DNA of 64,000 nt from Prochlorococcus sp. AH-736-L23 (GCA_028141225.1 JAOIPS010000003.1:18380-82379); one strand, 5' to 3'. Positions 20,409 to 31,378 are shown, numbered from the stretch's first letter. Numbers and translations are program-made. Notes: a model not told the origin generated them from the letters alone.

Positions 20409-21476
20409 ATGGCTTTAAATTATTACAAAAATGAGCTTAAAGAAAATGCTCAATTACTAGCTTCTAAAGGAAAAGGTATATTAGCGGTAGATGAATCCAC
20501 TAAAACAGTAGGTAAAAGACTCGCTGGAATTGGCGTTGAGAATACTGAAGACAATAGGAAGGCATATAGAGGAATGCTTTTTACGACAGAAGGTCTTGGT
20601 AAATATATAAGCGGAGCGATTCTCTTCGAAGAAACTCTTTATCAGAATCACCAAGATGGTGAGTCAATGGTTAAGAAACTAAATGATTTAGGTATTATTC
20701 CAGGTATAAAGGTCGATAAAGGCCTAAATCCACTTCCAGGAGGAGGAGGAGTAGAAACTTTTTGCTCTGGCCTAGATGGGTTAGTTGAAAGAGCAGCAAA
20801 ATATTATGAGCAAGGTGCCAGATTTGCAAAGTGGAGAGCAGTTCTGCAAATTACAAATGATGGTTGTCCTTCAAAACTATCAATTCAAGAAAATGCTTGG
20901 GGATTAGCAAGGTATGCAAGATCAGTTCAAGAATCTGGATTGGTACCAATTATTGAACCTGAAATATTAATGGACGGCGACCATACTATTGAAAAAACTG
21001 CTGAAGTTCAAGAAGAGGTAATAAAACAGGTTTATATTGCCTGTCAAGCAAATGGAGTTTTTCTAGAAGGCACTCTATTAAAACCTTCTATGACTGTTAA
21101 TGGAGCAGATTGTCCAACAAAGGCTGATCCTATGAAAGTGGCTGAAATGACAATCAGAACTATGGAAAGATGCGTTCCTGCATCTGTTCCTGGAATAGTT
21201 TTCTTATCAGGAGGGTTAAGCGAAGAAGCTGCTTCTGTTTATTTAAATAATATGAACACTCTTTACAGGAAAGCTTTATGGAATGTTTCATTCTCCTATG
21301 GAAGAGCATTACAGCACTCATGCTTAAAAGCCTGGAAAGGAAGCGACGTTGAAGGAGGTCAAAAAGCGTTAATAGCGAGAGCTCAAGCAAACTCTGAAGC
21401 TTCAAAAGGTTCCTATGTAGCAGGATCTCAACCTTCATCTGATGAGCAATTGTTTGTAGCAGGGTACACTTATTAA
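20409..21476 (+). CDS. fda: class I fructose-bisphosphate aldolase
   Basis: GKGILAVDESTKTVGKRLAGIGVENTEDNRKAYR, GIKVDKG, FLEGTLLKPSM, GIVFLSGG. Confidence 0.95.
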   Translation: MALNYYKNELKENAQLLASKGKGILAVDESTKTVGKRLAGIGVENTEDNRKAYRGMLFTTEGLGKYISGAILFEETLYQNHQDGESMVKKLNDLGIIPGIKVDKGLNPLPGGGGVETFCSGLDGLVERAAKYYEQGARFAKWRAVLQITNDGCPSKLSIQENAWGLARYARSVQESGLVPIIEPEILMDGDHTIEKTAEVQEEVIKQVYIACQANGVFLEGTLLKPSMTVNGADCPTKADPMKVAEMTIRTMERCVPASVPGIVFLSGGLSEEAASVYLNNMNTLYRKALWNVSFSYGRALQHSCLKAWKGSDVEGGQKALIARAQANSEASKGSYVAGSQPSSDEQLFVAGYTY

Positions 21477-21623
21477 CTAAAAAACCTTAAAAATATACTT
21501 TGGGTCATAAAATTAGTTTCTCTAATTTAGTATTTTGTATATCTAATGACGTGACATTTGATACCTCTTTATACTAAACTCTCGGAAACATATGCTTTAC
21601 ATGGCATTTAACTTATTTTAATT

Positions 21624-22697
21624 ATGGCCCTCGTTCCACTAAGACTACTTTTAGATCACGCTGCTGAGAATGGTTACGGTATTCCAGCTTTCAATGTTAA
21701 CAACCTTGAGCAAGTTCAAGCAATCATGGAAGCAGCATATGAAACGGATAGTCCTGTAATCCTCCAAGCTTCAAGAGGGGCAAGAAATTATGCAGGAGAA
21801 ATTTTTCTACGTCATCTAATACTTGCCGCCACAGAAACATATCCTAATATCCCAGTAGTAATGCACCAGGACCATGGTAATGAGCCATCAACATGCTATT
21901 CAGCAGCAATAAATGGTTTCACATCAGTAATGATGGATGGTTCTCTAGAGGCAGATGCAAAAACACCCGCTAGTTACGAATATAATGTTGCAGTTACAAA
22001 AAAAGTTGTAGATTTTGCTCATTCAGTTGGAGTTAGTGTTGAAGGAGAACTAGGTTGCTTAGGTTCATTAGAAACAGGGAAAGGTGAAGCAGAAGATGGT
22101 CATGGATTTGAAGGTGAACTTTCTACTGACATGCTTTTGACTGATCCTGAAGAAGCTGCAGATTTTGTTGCTAAAACAAAAGTTGATGCATTAGCTATTG
22201 CTATTGGTACAAGTCATGGTGCTTATAAATTCACAAGGAAACCTACAGGAGAAGTTCTCGCAATAAGCAGAATTGCTGAAATTCATAAAGCACTTCCAAA
22301 TACCCATCTTGTAATGCATGGATCTAGTTCAGTTCCTCAAGAATGGTTGGATATCATTAACAAATATGGTGGTGAAATTCCTCAAACATATGGTGTTCCT
22401 GTTGAAGAGATTCAAGAGGGAATAAGAAATGGAGTTAGGAAAGTCAACATCGATACCGATAACAGACTTGCTTTCACTGCCGCGGTTAGAGAGGCAGCAT
22501 TTGCTGATAAAGCAAACTTTGACCCAAGACATTTCAACAAGCCTGCTAGAAAATATATGAAGCAAGTTTGTCTTGATAGATACAAGCAGTTCTGGTGCGA
22601 AGGTCAAGCAAGTAAGATCAAACAAAATAGCACTAATTATTTTGCTGATCTTTACGCAAAAGGCGATTTAGATCCAAAAGTAAAAGCTACTGTTTAA
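21624..22697 (+). CDS. cbbA: class II fructose-bisphosphate aldolase
   Basis: [61 protein letters not shown]. Confidence 0.96.
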   Translation: MALVPLRLLLDHAAENGYGIPAFNVNNLEQVQAIMEAAYETDSPVILQASRGARNYAGEIFLRHLILAATETYPNIPVVMHQDHGNEPSTCYSAAINGFTSVMMDGSLEADAKTPASYEYNVAVTKKVVDFAHSVGVSVEGELGCLGSLETGKGEAEDGHGFEGELSTDMLLTDPEEAADFVAKTKVDALAIAIGTSHGAYKFTRKPTGEVLAISRIAEIHKALPNTHLVMHGSSSVPQEWLDIINKYGGEIPQTYGVPVEEIQEGIRNGVRKVNIDTDNRLAFTAAVREAAFADKANFDPRHFNKPARKYMKQVCLDRYKQFWCEGQASKIKQNSTNYFADLYAKGDLDPKVKATV

Positions 22698-22718
22698 TTT
22701 CTTCCTAAATAAAAAAAA

Positions 22719-22747
22719 CGACCTCCACAATTGGAGGTCTTTTTTTA
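22719..22747. terminator. bidirectional intrinsic terminator between cbbA and purQ
   Basis: GACCTCCA/TGGAGGTC stem (22720-22739) flanked by A8 on the left and T-run on the right. Confidence 0.85.
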
Positions 22748-23410
22748 TTTCAATATTAATGATTTCAATGTAAAGAGACCATCAGTCCCACCAATTATCT
22801 CGTCACATGCTCGCTCTGGATGAGGCATTAAACCTAGAACATTTCCCTTTTCATTAGTTATACCTGCGATATCAAAAGAGGATCCATTGGGATTATTTTT
22901 ATATCTCAAAGCGATCAATTCATTATCTACAAGTTTTTTTAAAGTATCAGAATCACAATGATATCTTCCTTCCCCATGCGCTATTGGCAACTTAATAGTT
23001 TTTTTTTGATCTACTTTATTAAACCAACCTCCTTTTGAAGAAACGATATCCAGTTCAACGTCATCACAGATAAAATTAAGATTTTTATTTGCAACAAGAG
23101 CACCAGGCAAAAATCCTGATTCTGTCAAAATTTGAAACCCATTACAAATTCCTAAAACTCTTTTCCCACTTTTAACAAACTCATCCAAGGCATTTATTAA
23201 TGGAGAGAATCTCGCAATTGCACCGCATCTTAAATAATCACCATAGCTAAATCCTCCAGGTAAAACTATTGCATCTACATCACTTAAATCTGAAGACTCA
23301 TGCCACAAGTATTTTGTTCTTATATCTAAACAACCTTCCAATGCCCATGAAACATCACGATCACAATTGGAACCAGGGAAGACAACAACTCCTACAGTAA
23401 AATTATCCAT
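22745..23410 (-). CDS. purQ: phosphoribosylformylglycinamidine synthase subunit PurQ
   Basis: [40 protein letters not shown]. Confidence 0.96.
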   Translation of the reverse strand: MDNFTVGVVVFPGSNCDRDVSWALEGCLDIRTKYLWHESSDLSDVDAIVLPGGFSYGDYLRCGAIARFSPLINALDEFVKSGKRVLGICNGFQILTESGFLPGALVANKNLNFICDDVELDIVSSKGGWFNKVDQKKTIKLPIAHGEGRYHCDSDTLKKLVDNELIALRYKNNPNGSSFDIAGITNEKGNVLGLMPHPERACDEIIGGTDGLFTLKSLILK

Positions 23411-23411
23411 C

Positions 23412-23666
23412 TTATAATTTTTCTAGTGAATACTCATAATCTTCAATAACAGTATTTGCGAATAACCTATCACACAATAAATCAATTTTTTCTCTTACTT
23501 CGTTTTCACCATTACCTTCTATTTTTACCTCAATCATTTTTCCTATACGTAATGATTTTATTCCCTCGGCTCCAAGTTTTATAGAGGCAGATTTAGTTGC
23601 TTCCCCTGCTGGATCTAAAACTGAGGGTCTTAGTCTTACAAAAACTTTTACAGCAAATTGGTCCAA
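23412..23666 (-). CDS. purS: phosphoribosylformylglycinamidine synthase subunit PurS
   Basis: [21 protein letters not shown], adjacent to purQ. Confidence 0.93.
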   Translation of the reverse strand: MDQFAVKVFVRLRPSVLDPAGEATKSASIKLGAEGIKSLRIGKMIEVKIEGNGENEVREKIDLLCDRLFANTVIEDYEYSLEKL

Positions 23667-23763
23667 TTAAAAATTAATTTCTACTAGAAGATTAGTTTAA
23701 ATTTTAATAAAAAGTACTATTGATTAATAAACAAATATTTTTACCTTAGGGTTTTCTGAGTTG

Positions 23764-23928
23764 TTAGATGTTTATGTAGCCTCTACCAAAACATACTAAG
23801 CAAGTTCTTCTTGAATTTTCATGTGTTTTAAAATTTCCTGCCCCTCCACATTTTGAACATTTTATTTTATCAATTGATGTAACTTCGTCAGAGATTTTTT
23901 GTTTTAAAGCGATTTTTTGATTTTCCAT
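23764..23928 (-). CDS. 54-aa DnaJ-type zinc-finger microprotein (MENQKIALKQKISDEVTSIDKIKCSKCGGAGNFKTHENSRRTCLVCFGRGYINI)
   Basis: Hand-translated ORF below the ORF-track cut-off; CSKCGGAG ... CLVCFGRG paired CxxCxGxG knuckles. Confidence 0.75.
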   Translation of the reverse strand: MENQKIALKQKISDEVTSIDKIKCSKCGGAGNFKTHENSRRTCLVCFGRGYINI

Positions 23929-23973
23929 CTTCGGCTTTCTACTGATTAAGTATCCCGAGTGATAACTATAATG

Positions 23974-25038
23974 TCAAATTGCTATTTTTGGTTCACTTAA
24001 AATCTTAAATTTCTCTTTAATTTTTCTATTGAAAGTTTTTATAGATTTTTCATCAAAGGAAATTATTACTAATTCAAGCCCAGCATTATCATTTGGTCTC
24101 CAACAATTGTCTGGAGCTTCTTCAAACCAAGTATTAATTTTCTTTCCAACAATTTGAATTTGTAAAGGCAATGATTTGTTTGGTATCCAAATACGTCCTT
24201 TTATTCGAAGAATGTTTAATTCATCCAAGATTTTTGAAATCTCCTTTTCAAAGTCATTTTTTTCAAGGAAATAATTTAATTTAATTGAATCTGATACAAG
24301 TTCAACATGATTATGGTCATGTTCTTCAGTTAAAAATTGTTTATAAGTCTCTTTTTTAAAATTAAAATCAAATAGATATCTCAAATCAATTTTCCCATTC
24401 TTGGATTTAAGGACTGGTGTAGATGAGTTTAGACTTCCTTGAATTTTATTTTTTACAACGTCAAACTGATCATCATTTAAGATATCTGATCTAGAGACTA
24501 AAACGATATCAGAAACTTCTAGTTGCTCCTCAAAAAGTTCATCTATAGTGGCGTTGTGATCAATTTTATCTGTTTCATTATATTGTTTTGTTATTTTATT
24601 TAAATCATTAATTGGTGAACCATTAAGCATTGATTCTCCATTAACGATACCAACAACAACATCAAGGTAGATGGAAGACCTAATCTCAGGCCAGTTAAGT
24701 GCTTGAATTAAGGGAATTGGTAGTGCCAAGCCACTTGTTTCGATAATTATTGATTCGATAGAAGGATTAAATTTTAGGAGAGCTTTTATTGATGGAACAA
24801 AATCATCTTGAACGGTACAACATAAACATCCATTGTTTAATTCGATTACACAGTCGTCTTCAGATTCATCGCATTTATCACAACTTTTAATCAAATCACC
24901 GTCAATTCCAACATCACCAAATTCATTAATTATTAAACCAAATTTTTTATTACTCTCTTTTAAAAGATATCTTAGAAAAGTTGTTTTACCTGAACCAAGA
25001 AATCCCGAAACAATTATGACTGGTATTTTTTGTTTCAT
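23974..25038 (-). CDS. CobW/COG0523-family GTPase (putative metallochaperone)
   Basis: GFLGSGKTT, ELNNGCLCCTVQDDF, ETSGLALPIPL, His-rich EEHDHNHVE. Confidence 0.9.
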   Translation of the reverse strand: MKQKIPVIIVSGFLGSGKTTFLRYLLKESNKKFGLIINEFGDVGIDGDLIKSCDKCDESEDDCVIELNNGCLCCTVQDDFVPSIKALLKFNPSIESIIIETSGLALPIPLIQALNWPEIRSSIYLDVVVGIVNGESMLNGSPINDLNKITKQYNETDKIDHNATIDELFEEQLEVSDIVLVSRSDILNDDQFDVVKNKIQGSLNSSTPVLKSKNGKIDLRYLFDFNFKKETYKQFLTEEHDHNHVELVSDSIKLNYFLEKNDFEKEISKILDELNILRIKGRIWIPNKSLPLQIQIVGKKINTWFEEAPDNCWRPNDNAGLELVIISFDEKSIKTFNRKIKEKFKILSEPKIAI

Positions 25039-25047
25039 CTTTGATGA

Positions 25048-25560
25048 TTAACAACCTAAACTATATTCTGTACTCTCTCCTGTAGAACTATTTGTGCCAT
25101 TAGCAATCGCACATAATTGTTTTTGTTGTGTACGACTAAGAACAGCATCAGTGAAATCTGCACCATCTATTTTTGCTCCTTCAAAATTACTCTCCATTAA
25201 TAGAGCATTTGTAAAATTAACATCCGAAAGATCTGCATCTGTAAAATCTGTTGCATAAGCTAGTGCATCTCTTAAATTGGCTCCATTAAACTTAGAATTT
25301 TGCAATTTACTATTATTGAACACCGCCCCTTCTAAATTACTTTCACTGAAATTAAACCCATTCAAATCAAACTTAACGTATTCGTTACCGCTTAAATCTT
25401 GACCATGCATATCTGGCTCTAAATTTAGGTCTTGCTGGTTTCTAATCTCAGGAGGTCTTTTAGCCCATGCAGAATTTACAGAATTAAAAAATAAAATCCC
25501 AACGAACAACAAAGTAATTAATGCATTTTTTAGTGAAGGGAAAACAATTGATTTAATCAT
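25048..25560 (-). CDS. secreted pentapeptide-repeat protein
   Basis: Signal-peptide-like N-terminus and tandem A(D/N)LxX repeats (SNLEGAVFNNSKLQNSKFNGANLRDALAYATDFTDADLSDVNFTNALL). Confidence 0.85.
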   Translation of the reverse strand: MIKSIVFPSLKNALITLLFVGILFFNSVNSAWAKRPPEIRNQQDLNLEPDMHGQDLSGNEYVKFDLNGFNFSESNLEGAVFNNSKLQNSKFNGANLRDALAYATDFTDADLSDVNFTNALLMESNFEGAKIDGADFTDAVLSRTQQKQLCAIANGTNSSTGESTEYSLGC

Positions 25561-25623
25561 AATAAGACTGTATTTTAGAACTTAAGTATTTAAAGTTTGT
25601 AAGAGTATCTTAAAGGAAAATAT

Positions 25624-26241
25624 ATGGCAATGTCACTAAAGGTTATTGTTCCTCCTCATCCATTAATAAAACATTGGCTTTCAATATTGCGAGAAAAAAA
25701 TACTCCAAATATTTTGTACTCAACAGGATATGAGCAATTAGGGAAATGGCTTACTTATGAAGCATTACGTAATTGGCTGCCATATAAAAAAGAAATTGTA
25801 AATACTGATAATGGGGACGCAGATGGATTCTTTATTAATAGTGATTATCCAGTAAAAGTGCTCGCAATGTTGCCCGAAGGGTTATCTCTTTGGTTTGGAT
25901 CTAAAGAAGTAATTCCTAATTCAACCCTATCATTAGGAGAACTTCCTAAAACTATTGAATCAAATGAAGGAGTTATATTTTATTCAGAACAAATAACGAC
26001 AAAATCAGCAACATTAGAAACTTTAATTAAATTAAAGGAATTAGGTGTTGATTCAAATAGGATTCTTTTAATAACTGCTATTTGCTCAAATAAAGGGTTA
26101 AATGAAATTGCAAAATTATTCCCTAATCAGGTAATTTATACCTCTTGCATAGATGAGGAAGACGAAAAAACGCCATTATTATTACCCGGTATTGGGAATC
26201 CATTATCGCGTTTAAGTACTATATTTCAAGATAAGAACTAA
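25624..26241 (+). CDS. uracil phosphoribosyltransferase-like protein
   Basis: VIVPPHPLIKHWLSILREKNTP and PRTase-like layout; diverged. Confidence 0.7.
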   Translation: MAMSLKVIVPPHPLIKHWLSILREKNTPNILYSTGYEQLGKWLTYEALRNWLPYKKEIVNTDNGDADGFFINSDYPVKVLAMLPEGLSLWFGSKEVIPNSTLSLGELPKTIESNEGVIFYSEQITTKSATLETLIKLKELGVDSNRILLITAICSNKGLNEIAKLFPNQVIYTSCIDEEDEKTPLLLPGIGNPLSRLSTIFQDKN

Positions 26242-26270
26242 TATAGAATATAGGAGTAAATATTTTACCA

Positions 26271-26561
26271 ATGTCTGAATACAGAGATTCGTCTTCAAAT
26301 AATCTTTTATCATTAATAAGCGGTGCTTTTATTGGAGCAGCAGGTCTAGCCTGGTGGTTAATATCCGAAGCAGACAAAAGAAAGGAGGAAAAAAAACAAA
26401 AAGCAATGATGTATTCTTCCAGAATTCAAGACGGTTCTGAAGCGATTGATTCAAATGAAAATATAAATGAAGATGAAGGAGAGAATCTTGAGAAGAAAGT
26501 TGAGCAACTTAATTCTGCAATTGCTGATGTGAGGAAGCAACTTGAAGAGTTGGGGCAATAG
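26271..26561 (+). CDS. small membrane-anchored coiled-coil hypothetical protein
   Basis: Single N-terminal TM (LLSLISGAFIGAAGLAWWLI) then charged/coiled-coil region. Confidence 0.6.
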   Translation: MSEYRDSSSNNLLSLISGAFIGAAGLAWWLISEADKRKEEKKQKAMMYSSRIQDGSEAIDSNENINEDEGENLEKKVEQLNSAIADVRKQLEELGQ

Positions 26562-26584
26562 AATAAAAAAGGTTCTCAAATAAT

Positions 26585-28258
26585 ATGAATAAATTCAGAT
26601 CATCTGCAATAACCCAAGGTGTGCAAAGATCCCCTAACAGATCGATGTTAAGAGCTGTTGGATTTAATGATGAAGATTTTAATAAACCTATTATTGGAGT
26701 TGCAAATGGCTACAGCACCATAACACCATGCAATATCGGTTTAAATAAGTTAGCTCTAAAAGCTGAAGAATCAATAAAAAGATCAGGTGGGATGCCTCAG
26801 ATGTTTGGGACAATAACAGTAAGTGATGGGATTTCTATGGGAACAGAGGGTATGAAATATTCCCTAGTTTCAAGAGAAGTTATTGCTGATTCAATTGAAA
26901 CAGCATGCAATGCTCAGAGTATGGATGGAGTTCTTGCTATAGGTGGATGTGATAAAAATATGCCCGGTGCCATGATTGCTATTGCAAGAATGAATATTCC
27001 CTCAATTTTTATTTATGGAGGGACAATAAAGCCTGGGAAATTACATGGAGAAGATCTTACTGTTGTTAGTGCATTTGAAGCGGTTGGACAATTAACATCA
27101 GGTAAAATTAATGAAGAAAGGCTAATCCAAGTTGAGAAAAATTGTATTCCTGGTGCTGGTAGCTGTGGAGGAATGTTTACAGCTAATACAATGTCTGCGG
27201 TTATTGAAGTATTAGGGTTAAGTCTTCCTCACAGTTCCACTATGGCTGCTGAAGATCTTGAAAAAGAACTTAGTGCATACAAAAGTGCTGAGATATTAGT
27301 CTCTGCAATAGAAAAAGATATAAGACCTCTAGACCTAATGACTAAGAAAGCATTTGAAAATGCAATATCAGTAATTATGGCAATTGGCGGATCAACAAAT
27401 GCGGTTTTGCACATCTTAGCTATTGCGAATACTGCAGGAATAGATATCAACATAGATGATTTTGAGAGAATCAGGCAAAAAGTACCTGTTATTTGTGACC
27501 TTAAACCGAGTGGTAAATATGTGACGGTGGATCTTCATAAGGCAGGTGGAATTCCACAAGTAATGAAAATACTTTTGAATGCGGGATTAATTCATGGCGA
27601 TTGCAAAAATATTGAAGGCAAAACCATCTCAGAATACTTACAGAATATTCCAGATAAGCCACCAACGAATCAAAATGTCATAAGAGACATAGATGACCCT
27701 CTTTATAAAAAAGGACATCTAGCGATATTAAAAGGTAACTTGGCGAGCGAAGGTTCTGTAGCCAAAATTAGCGGAGTAAAAAACCCTGTACTAAAAGGTC
27801 CAGCAAAGATTTTTGAAAGTGAAGAGGATTGTTTGAAATCGATATTAAATAACGATATCAAAGCTGGTGATGTTGTTGTTATTAGAAACGAAGGTCCTGT
27901 TGGAGGTCCAGGCATGAGAGAGATGTTAGCTCCAACATCTGCTATTGTTGGTCAAGGCCTTGGCGAGAAGGTAGCTTTAATTACCGATGGCAGATTTAGC
28001 GGTGGTACCTATGGTCTTGTTGTGGGTCACATAGCTCCAGAGGCTGCTGTTGGAGGAAATATTGCTCTAATAAAACAAGGTGATTTAATTACAGTTGATG
28101 CTGTAAAACAACTAATTGAAGTTGATTTATCTGACGAAGAATTAGAAAAAAGGAAAAAAGATTGGGTGAAACCTATTCAAAAATACAAAAGAGGAATTCT
28201 TTCAAAATATTCGAGAATAGTAAGCACATCAAGTTTAGGGGCTGTTACTGATTTATAA
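26585..28258 (+). CDS. ilvD: dihydroxy-acid dehydratase
   Basis: [54 protein letters not shown]. Confidence 0.97.
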   Translation: MNKFRSSAITQGVQRSPNRSMLRAVGFNDEDFNKPIIGVANGYSTITPCNIGLNKLALKAEESIKRSGGMPQMFGTITVSDGISMGTEGMKYSLVSREVIADSIETACNAQSMDGVLAIGGCDKNMPGAMIAIARMNIPSIFIYGGTIKPGKLHGEDLTVVSAFEAVGQLTSGKINEERLIQVEKNCIPGAGSCGGMFTANTMSAVIEVLGLSLPHSSTMAAEDLEKELSAYKSAEILVSAIEKDIRPLDLMTKKAFENAISVIMAIGGSTNAVLHILAIANTAGIDINIDDFERIRQKVPVICDLKPSGKYVTVDLHKAGGIPQVMKILLNAGLIHGDCKNIEGKTISEYLQNIPDKPPTNQNVIRDIDDPLYKKGHLAILKGNLASEGSVAKISGVKNPVLKGPAKIFESEEDCLKSILNNDIKAGDVVVIRNEGPVGGPGMREMLAPTSAIVGQGLGEKVALITDGRFSGGTYGLVVGHIAPEAAVGGNIALIKQGDLITVDAVKQLIEVDLSDEELEKRKKDWVKPIQKYKRGILSKYSRIVSTSSLGAVTDL

Positions 28259-28279
28259 ATAAAATCAAGGTTTATTTTC

Positions 28280-28666
28280 TTAATCAATAAAACTTTTTAT
28301 CCTATTCGCTAAATTTTCCAATCTAGCGCTGTATTTTGGTGAGTTGCATTTTTTCCCATTATTGCTATCCATCCATAATGTTTTAACCCCACACCATAAT
28401 ATTGGTTCATCAGGGAAGTTAAGCTTAGAGATTACTAAAACCAATTCTTTATTTGATTTAAAAAGTTCTAATTCAAGATCATAAATTTCTATTCTTTTAC
28501 CTTCTTTATCTCGACATAAGATATTAACTGTTAAATCAATTTCTTCTTCTTCGAATTCGTATTCACCATTTATTTTTACGACAGAATGAACAAAAGGTTT
28601 ATTTGTTAAATCTGCTGATTTAGCGATTAAACTCTCTATATTATTTGGGGTATTTTCAAATAACAC
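28280..28666 (-). CDS. conserved hypothetical protein
   Basis: ORF packed against the CIA30 gene (11-nt overlap). Confidence 0.55.
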   Translation of the reverse strand: MLFENTPNNIESLIAKSADLTNKPFVHSVVKINGEYEFEEEEIDLTVNILCRDKEGKRIEIYDLELELFKSNKELVLVISKLNFPDEPILWCGVKTLWMDSNNGKKCNSPKYSARLENLANRIKSFID

Positions 28667-29204
28667 TTATTGATTTAATTAAAACTTTTATTGAACCCTG
28701 TTTAAACTCATTATTAAGTAATCCATCATCACCGAACTTAGAGTGTAGTAGTTGCAATCTTTTAATTTTAGATGGCTTGAATTTAAATGGGAAACGTACT
28801 TTATTAGCTCTTACTGAAGGTTTTAGCTCTCTAAAAGGAATTTGAACATTTGTTGTCCCGAATTTTTTTGTTGGAAATGATTTAATCCATCTAAGTCCAC
28901 CCGGAATAAATTCGGTAAGTCCTAGTAGATCATCTTCACAAGCGACAGCAAATTTAAAAGTTCTTCCTTGTCCATCTATATTTAATTCAAAAGATGAATA
29001 CTCAGATACATTTAAAGAAGGTTTATATATGGATGATCTGCAACTAACAAATCCTCCTGCTTTCTCGACAATATTACCCTTTAATATCAAACCAGAATTT
29101 GAAATTTCACAAAAAGCTGAACTTGATCCGCCCATAACAGTATCATTTAATGTTTTCCAACCATCGAACTCCTTTTTCTGGAATAAAAATTTTTTCTTAC
29201 TCAT
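28656..29204 (-). CDS. CIA30-family protein
   Basis: WKTLNDTVMGGSSSAFC, FVSCRSS, FELNIDGQGRTFKFAV. Confidence 0.85.
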   Translation of the reverse strand: MSKKKFLFQKKEFDGWKTLNDTVMGGSSSAFCEISNSGLILKGNIVEKAGGFVSCRSSIYKPSLNVSEYSSFELNIDGQGRTFKFAVACEDDLLGLTEFIPGGLRWIKSFPTKKFGTTNVQIPFRELKPSVRANKVRFPFKFKPSKIKRLQLLHSKFGDDGLLNNEFKQGSIKVLIKSISVI

Positions 29205-29234
29205 TAAATAATTTGAATTATTAATAGACTCTAA

Positions 29235-29972
29235 CTAAAATTTTAAATCTTTTGCTGATTCTTGATCACAAAAAATTGAAATTTGATTAATAGATTTAAT
29301 TAATTTTGATGGTGTTCTATCTGGTGGTTCTTTTTCATCTAATAACCTCTGAAGAGCAATTCTTTTATTGGCTCCACTAACCAAAAATACAATCTTTGAT
29401 GAGGCTGAAAGTACCTTTGGAGTTAATGAAATTCTTTTTAATCCTTTGCCTTCATTAAAAATCACAAAATCATCTACATTATTATTTTTTTGATAAGGGA
29501 ATAGCGAAGCTGTGTGACCATCGTCTCCAAGACCTAATAAAGTTAAATCAAATGAGGGAGGGTTTGATCCGCATTTTTCAAATAATTTAGAAATAAATTG
29601 ATTTTTTGTAGCTTTATCATCAGCGTTTACTTCATTAAAAATTTCATAAAAATAAGCTTTAGATCCAAAATTAGTTAACAAAGAATTTTTCAACATTAAC
29701 GAGTTACTTAATTCTGAATTTGGATTAACACATCTTTCATCTCCTAAAAAAACATCAACTAAATCCCATTTAAGATTGCTTTTAGAAAGCAGTTGATACA
29801 CAGACTTAGGCGTTGAACCACCACTTACGCAAAATTTGAACCTGTCTTTCTTTTTTAAAGTATGGATAATATGACTTTCAATAAAGTTAAAAACAGCTGT
29901 TGATAGCTCTAATTTGTCTTTGTATATATCTATGGTGTATCCATTTTTGACCTTTTCAATCATTTCATCCAT
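29235..29972 (-). CDS. pgl: 6-phosphogluconolactonase
   Basis: FCVSGGSTPKSVYQLL, VFLGDERCV, LLGLGDDGHTASLFP. Confidence 0.94.
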   Translation of the reverse strand: MDEMIEKVKNGYTIDIYKDKLELSTAVFNFIESHIIHTLKKKDRFKFCVSGGSTPKSVYQLLSKSNLKWDLVDVFLGDERCVNPNSELSNSLMLKNSLLTNFGSKAYFYEIFNEVNADDKATKNQFISKLFEKCGSNPPSFDLTLLGLGDDGHTASLFPYQKNNNVDDFVIFNEGKGLKRISLTPKVLSASSKIVFLVSGANKRIALQRLLDEKEPPDRTPSKLIKSINQISIFCDQESAKDLKF

Positions 29973-31378
29973 TCAGTATGAAAACTACCTTCCTTATCAA
30001 TTCTTTCATATGTATGAGAGCCAAAACAGTCTCTCATTGCCTGAACAAGATTCTGAGGAAGTCTATTGGTTCTATAACTATTTAAATAATCTAAAGTACT
30101 TGATAAACATGGGACTGGGATACCTGCCTTTGTGGATAGAGAGACTACTTTAGCTAAGTTATTTAATCTTGTCGCAATTTCATTATTAAACCAATCATCA
30201 AAAATTAAATTTTTTAGATTAGGGTCTTTGTTATAGGCATCTTGAATTTTACTTAATAATTTTGATCTAATTATGCAACCACCTTTCCATATTTGAGCAA
30301 TTGACGGCATATTCAAACCATAGTTATATACTGCAGATGCTTCTCTTAAAATATCCATACCTTGGGCATAGCTAGCAATTGTGGCAAGTACTACAGCATC
30401 AAATAAAGGTTTCATTCCATCTGATATATTTCCTAAATCAAAATCCTCTATCTCTTTAGATGGGATAGTTTTTTCAATCTCACTACGTTGCTCTTTTAAA
30501 GAACTCATTACTCTTGCATTTAAAGATGCATAAATAGTTGGTACTGACACCCCCAGTTCTAGAGCACTTACTACAGTCCATAACCCTGTACCTTTCTGGC
30601 CAGCTTTATCTAATATTTTTTCCACTACATCATCTCCAGTCATCTCATCTTTTGTATTTAGACAAATCTCTGTTATCTCAACAAGATAGGAAGCTAATTC
30701 ATCAGTATTATTCCAAATACCAAATACCTCTGACATCTGCTGTCCATTCATACCTTTGACTCTCTTCATAAGGTCATAAGCTTCTGCAAGTATTTGTTCA
30801 ATTCCATATTCAATTCCGTTATGAACAGTTTTTACAAAATGACCTGAGCCTCCTGGTCCAACATATGCAACACATGGTCCGTCTTCAACTTTGGCAGCCA
30901 TTTTTGTTAATAGGCTTTCTATTGCATCATATGAAGCCTTAGTACCACCGGGCATCATACTTGGACCCTCTAGAGCTCCTTTGGCACCTCCCGAGACTCC
31001 CATCCCAATGTATCCAAAACTTTTACTTTCAAGAGTATTCACTCTTCTTTCTGTATCTTTAAATTGAGAGTTGCCACCATCTATTAATAAATCTCCTTCC
31101 TCGAGATATCCAGAAATATTATCAATGACGGCATCTGTTGCAGGTCCAGCTTTTACCATCATTAGAATTCTTCTTGGTCTCTCTAGCTTATTAACAAATT
31201 CTTCAAGAGTTTCAGCTCCTTCTATATTCTTCCCAAGGCCACGACCTTGTAAAAATTCTTTTGTTTTTGAGTAAGTCCTATTAAAAACTACACTAGAAAA
31301 TCCATTTCTCTCTGCGTTAAGAACTAAATTTTCGCCCATAACACCAAGACCTATTAAACCAAAATGTGCCTTGGACAT
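29960..31378 (-). CDS. gnd: 6-phosphogluconate dehydrogenase
   Basis: FGLIGLGVMGENLVLN, IDGGNSQFKDTERR, GPGGSGHFVKTVHNGIEYG. Confidence 0.97.
   Translation of the reverse strand: MSKAHFGLIGLGVMGENLVLNAERNGFSSVVFNRTYSKTKEFLQGRGLGKNIEGAETLEEFVNKLERPRRILMMVKAGPATDAVIDNISGYLEEGDLLIDGGNSQFKDTERRVNTLESKSFGYIGMGVSGGAKGALEGPSMMPGGTKASYDAIESLLTKMAAKVEDGPCVAYVGPGGSGHFVKTVHNGIEYGIEQILAEAYDLMKRVKGMNGQQMSEVFGIWNNTDELASYLVEITEICLNTKDEMTGDDVVEKILDKAGQKGTGLWTVVSALELGVSVPTIYASLNARVMSSLKEQRSEIEKTIPSKEIEDFDLGNISDGMKPLFDAVVLATIASYAQGMDILREASAVYNYGLNMPSIAQIWKGGCIIRSKLLSKIQDAYNKDPNLKNLIFDDWFNNEIATRLNNLAKVVSLSTKAGIPVPCLSSTLDYLNSYRTNRLPQNLVQAMRDCFGSHTYERIDKEGSFHTEWMK

Noticed and set aside
21160-21438. 92-aa minus-strand ORF
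   Set aside because: Antisense to class I aldolase; Leu-rich shadow frame.
21510-21528. AAATTAG-TTTCT-CTAATTT hairpin after the class I aldolase
   Set aside because: Weak all-A/U stem without a U-tract; cannot be distinguished from chance.
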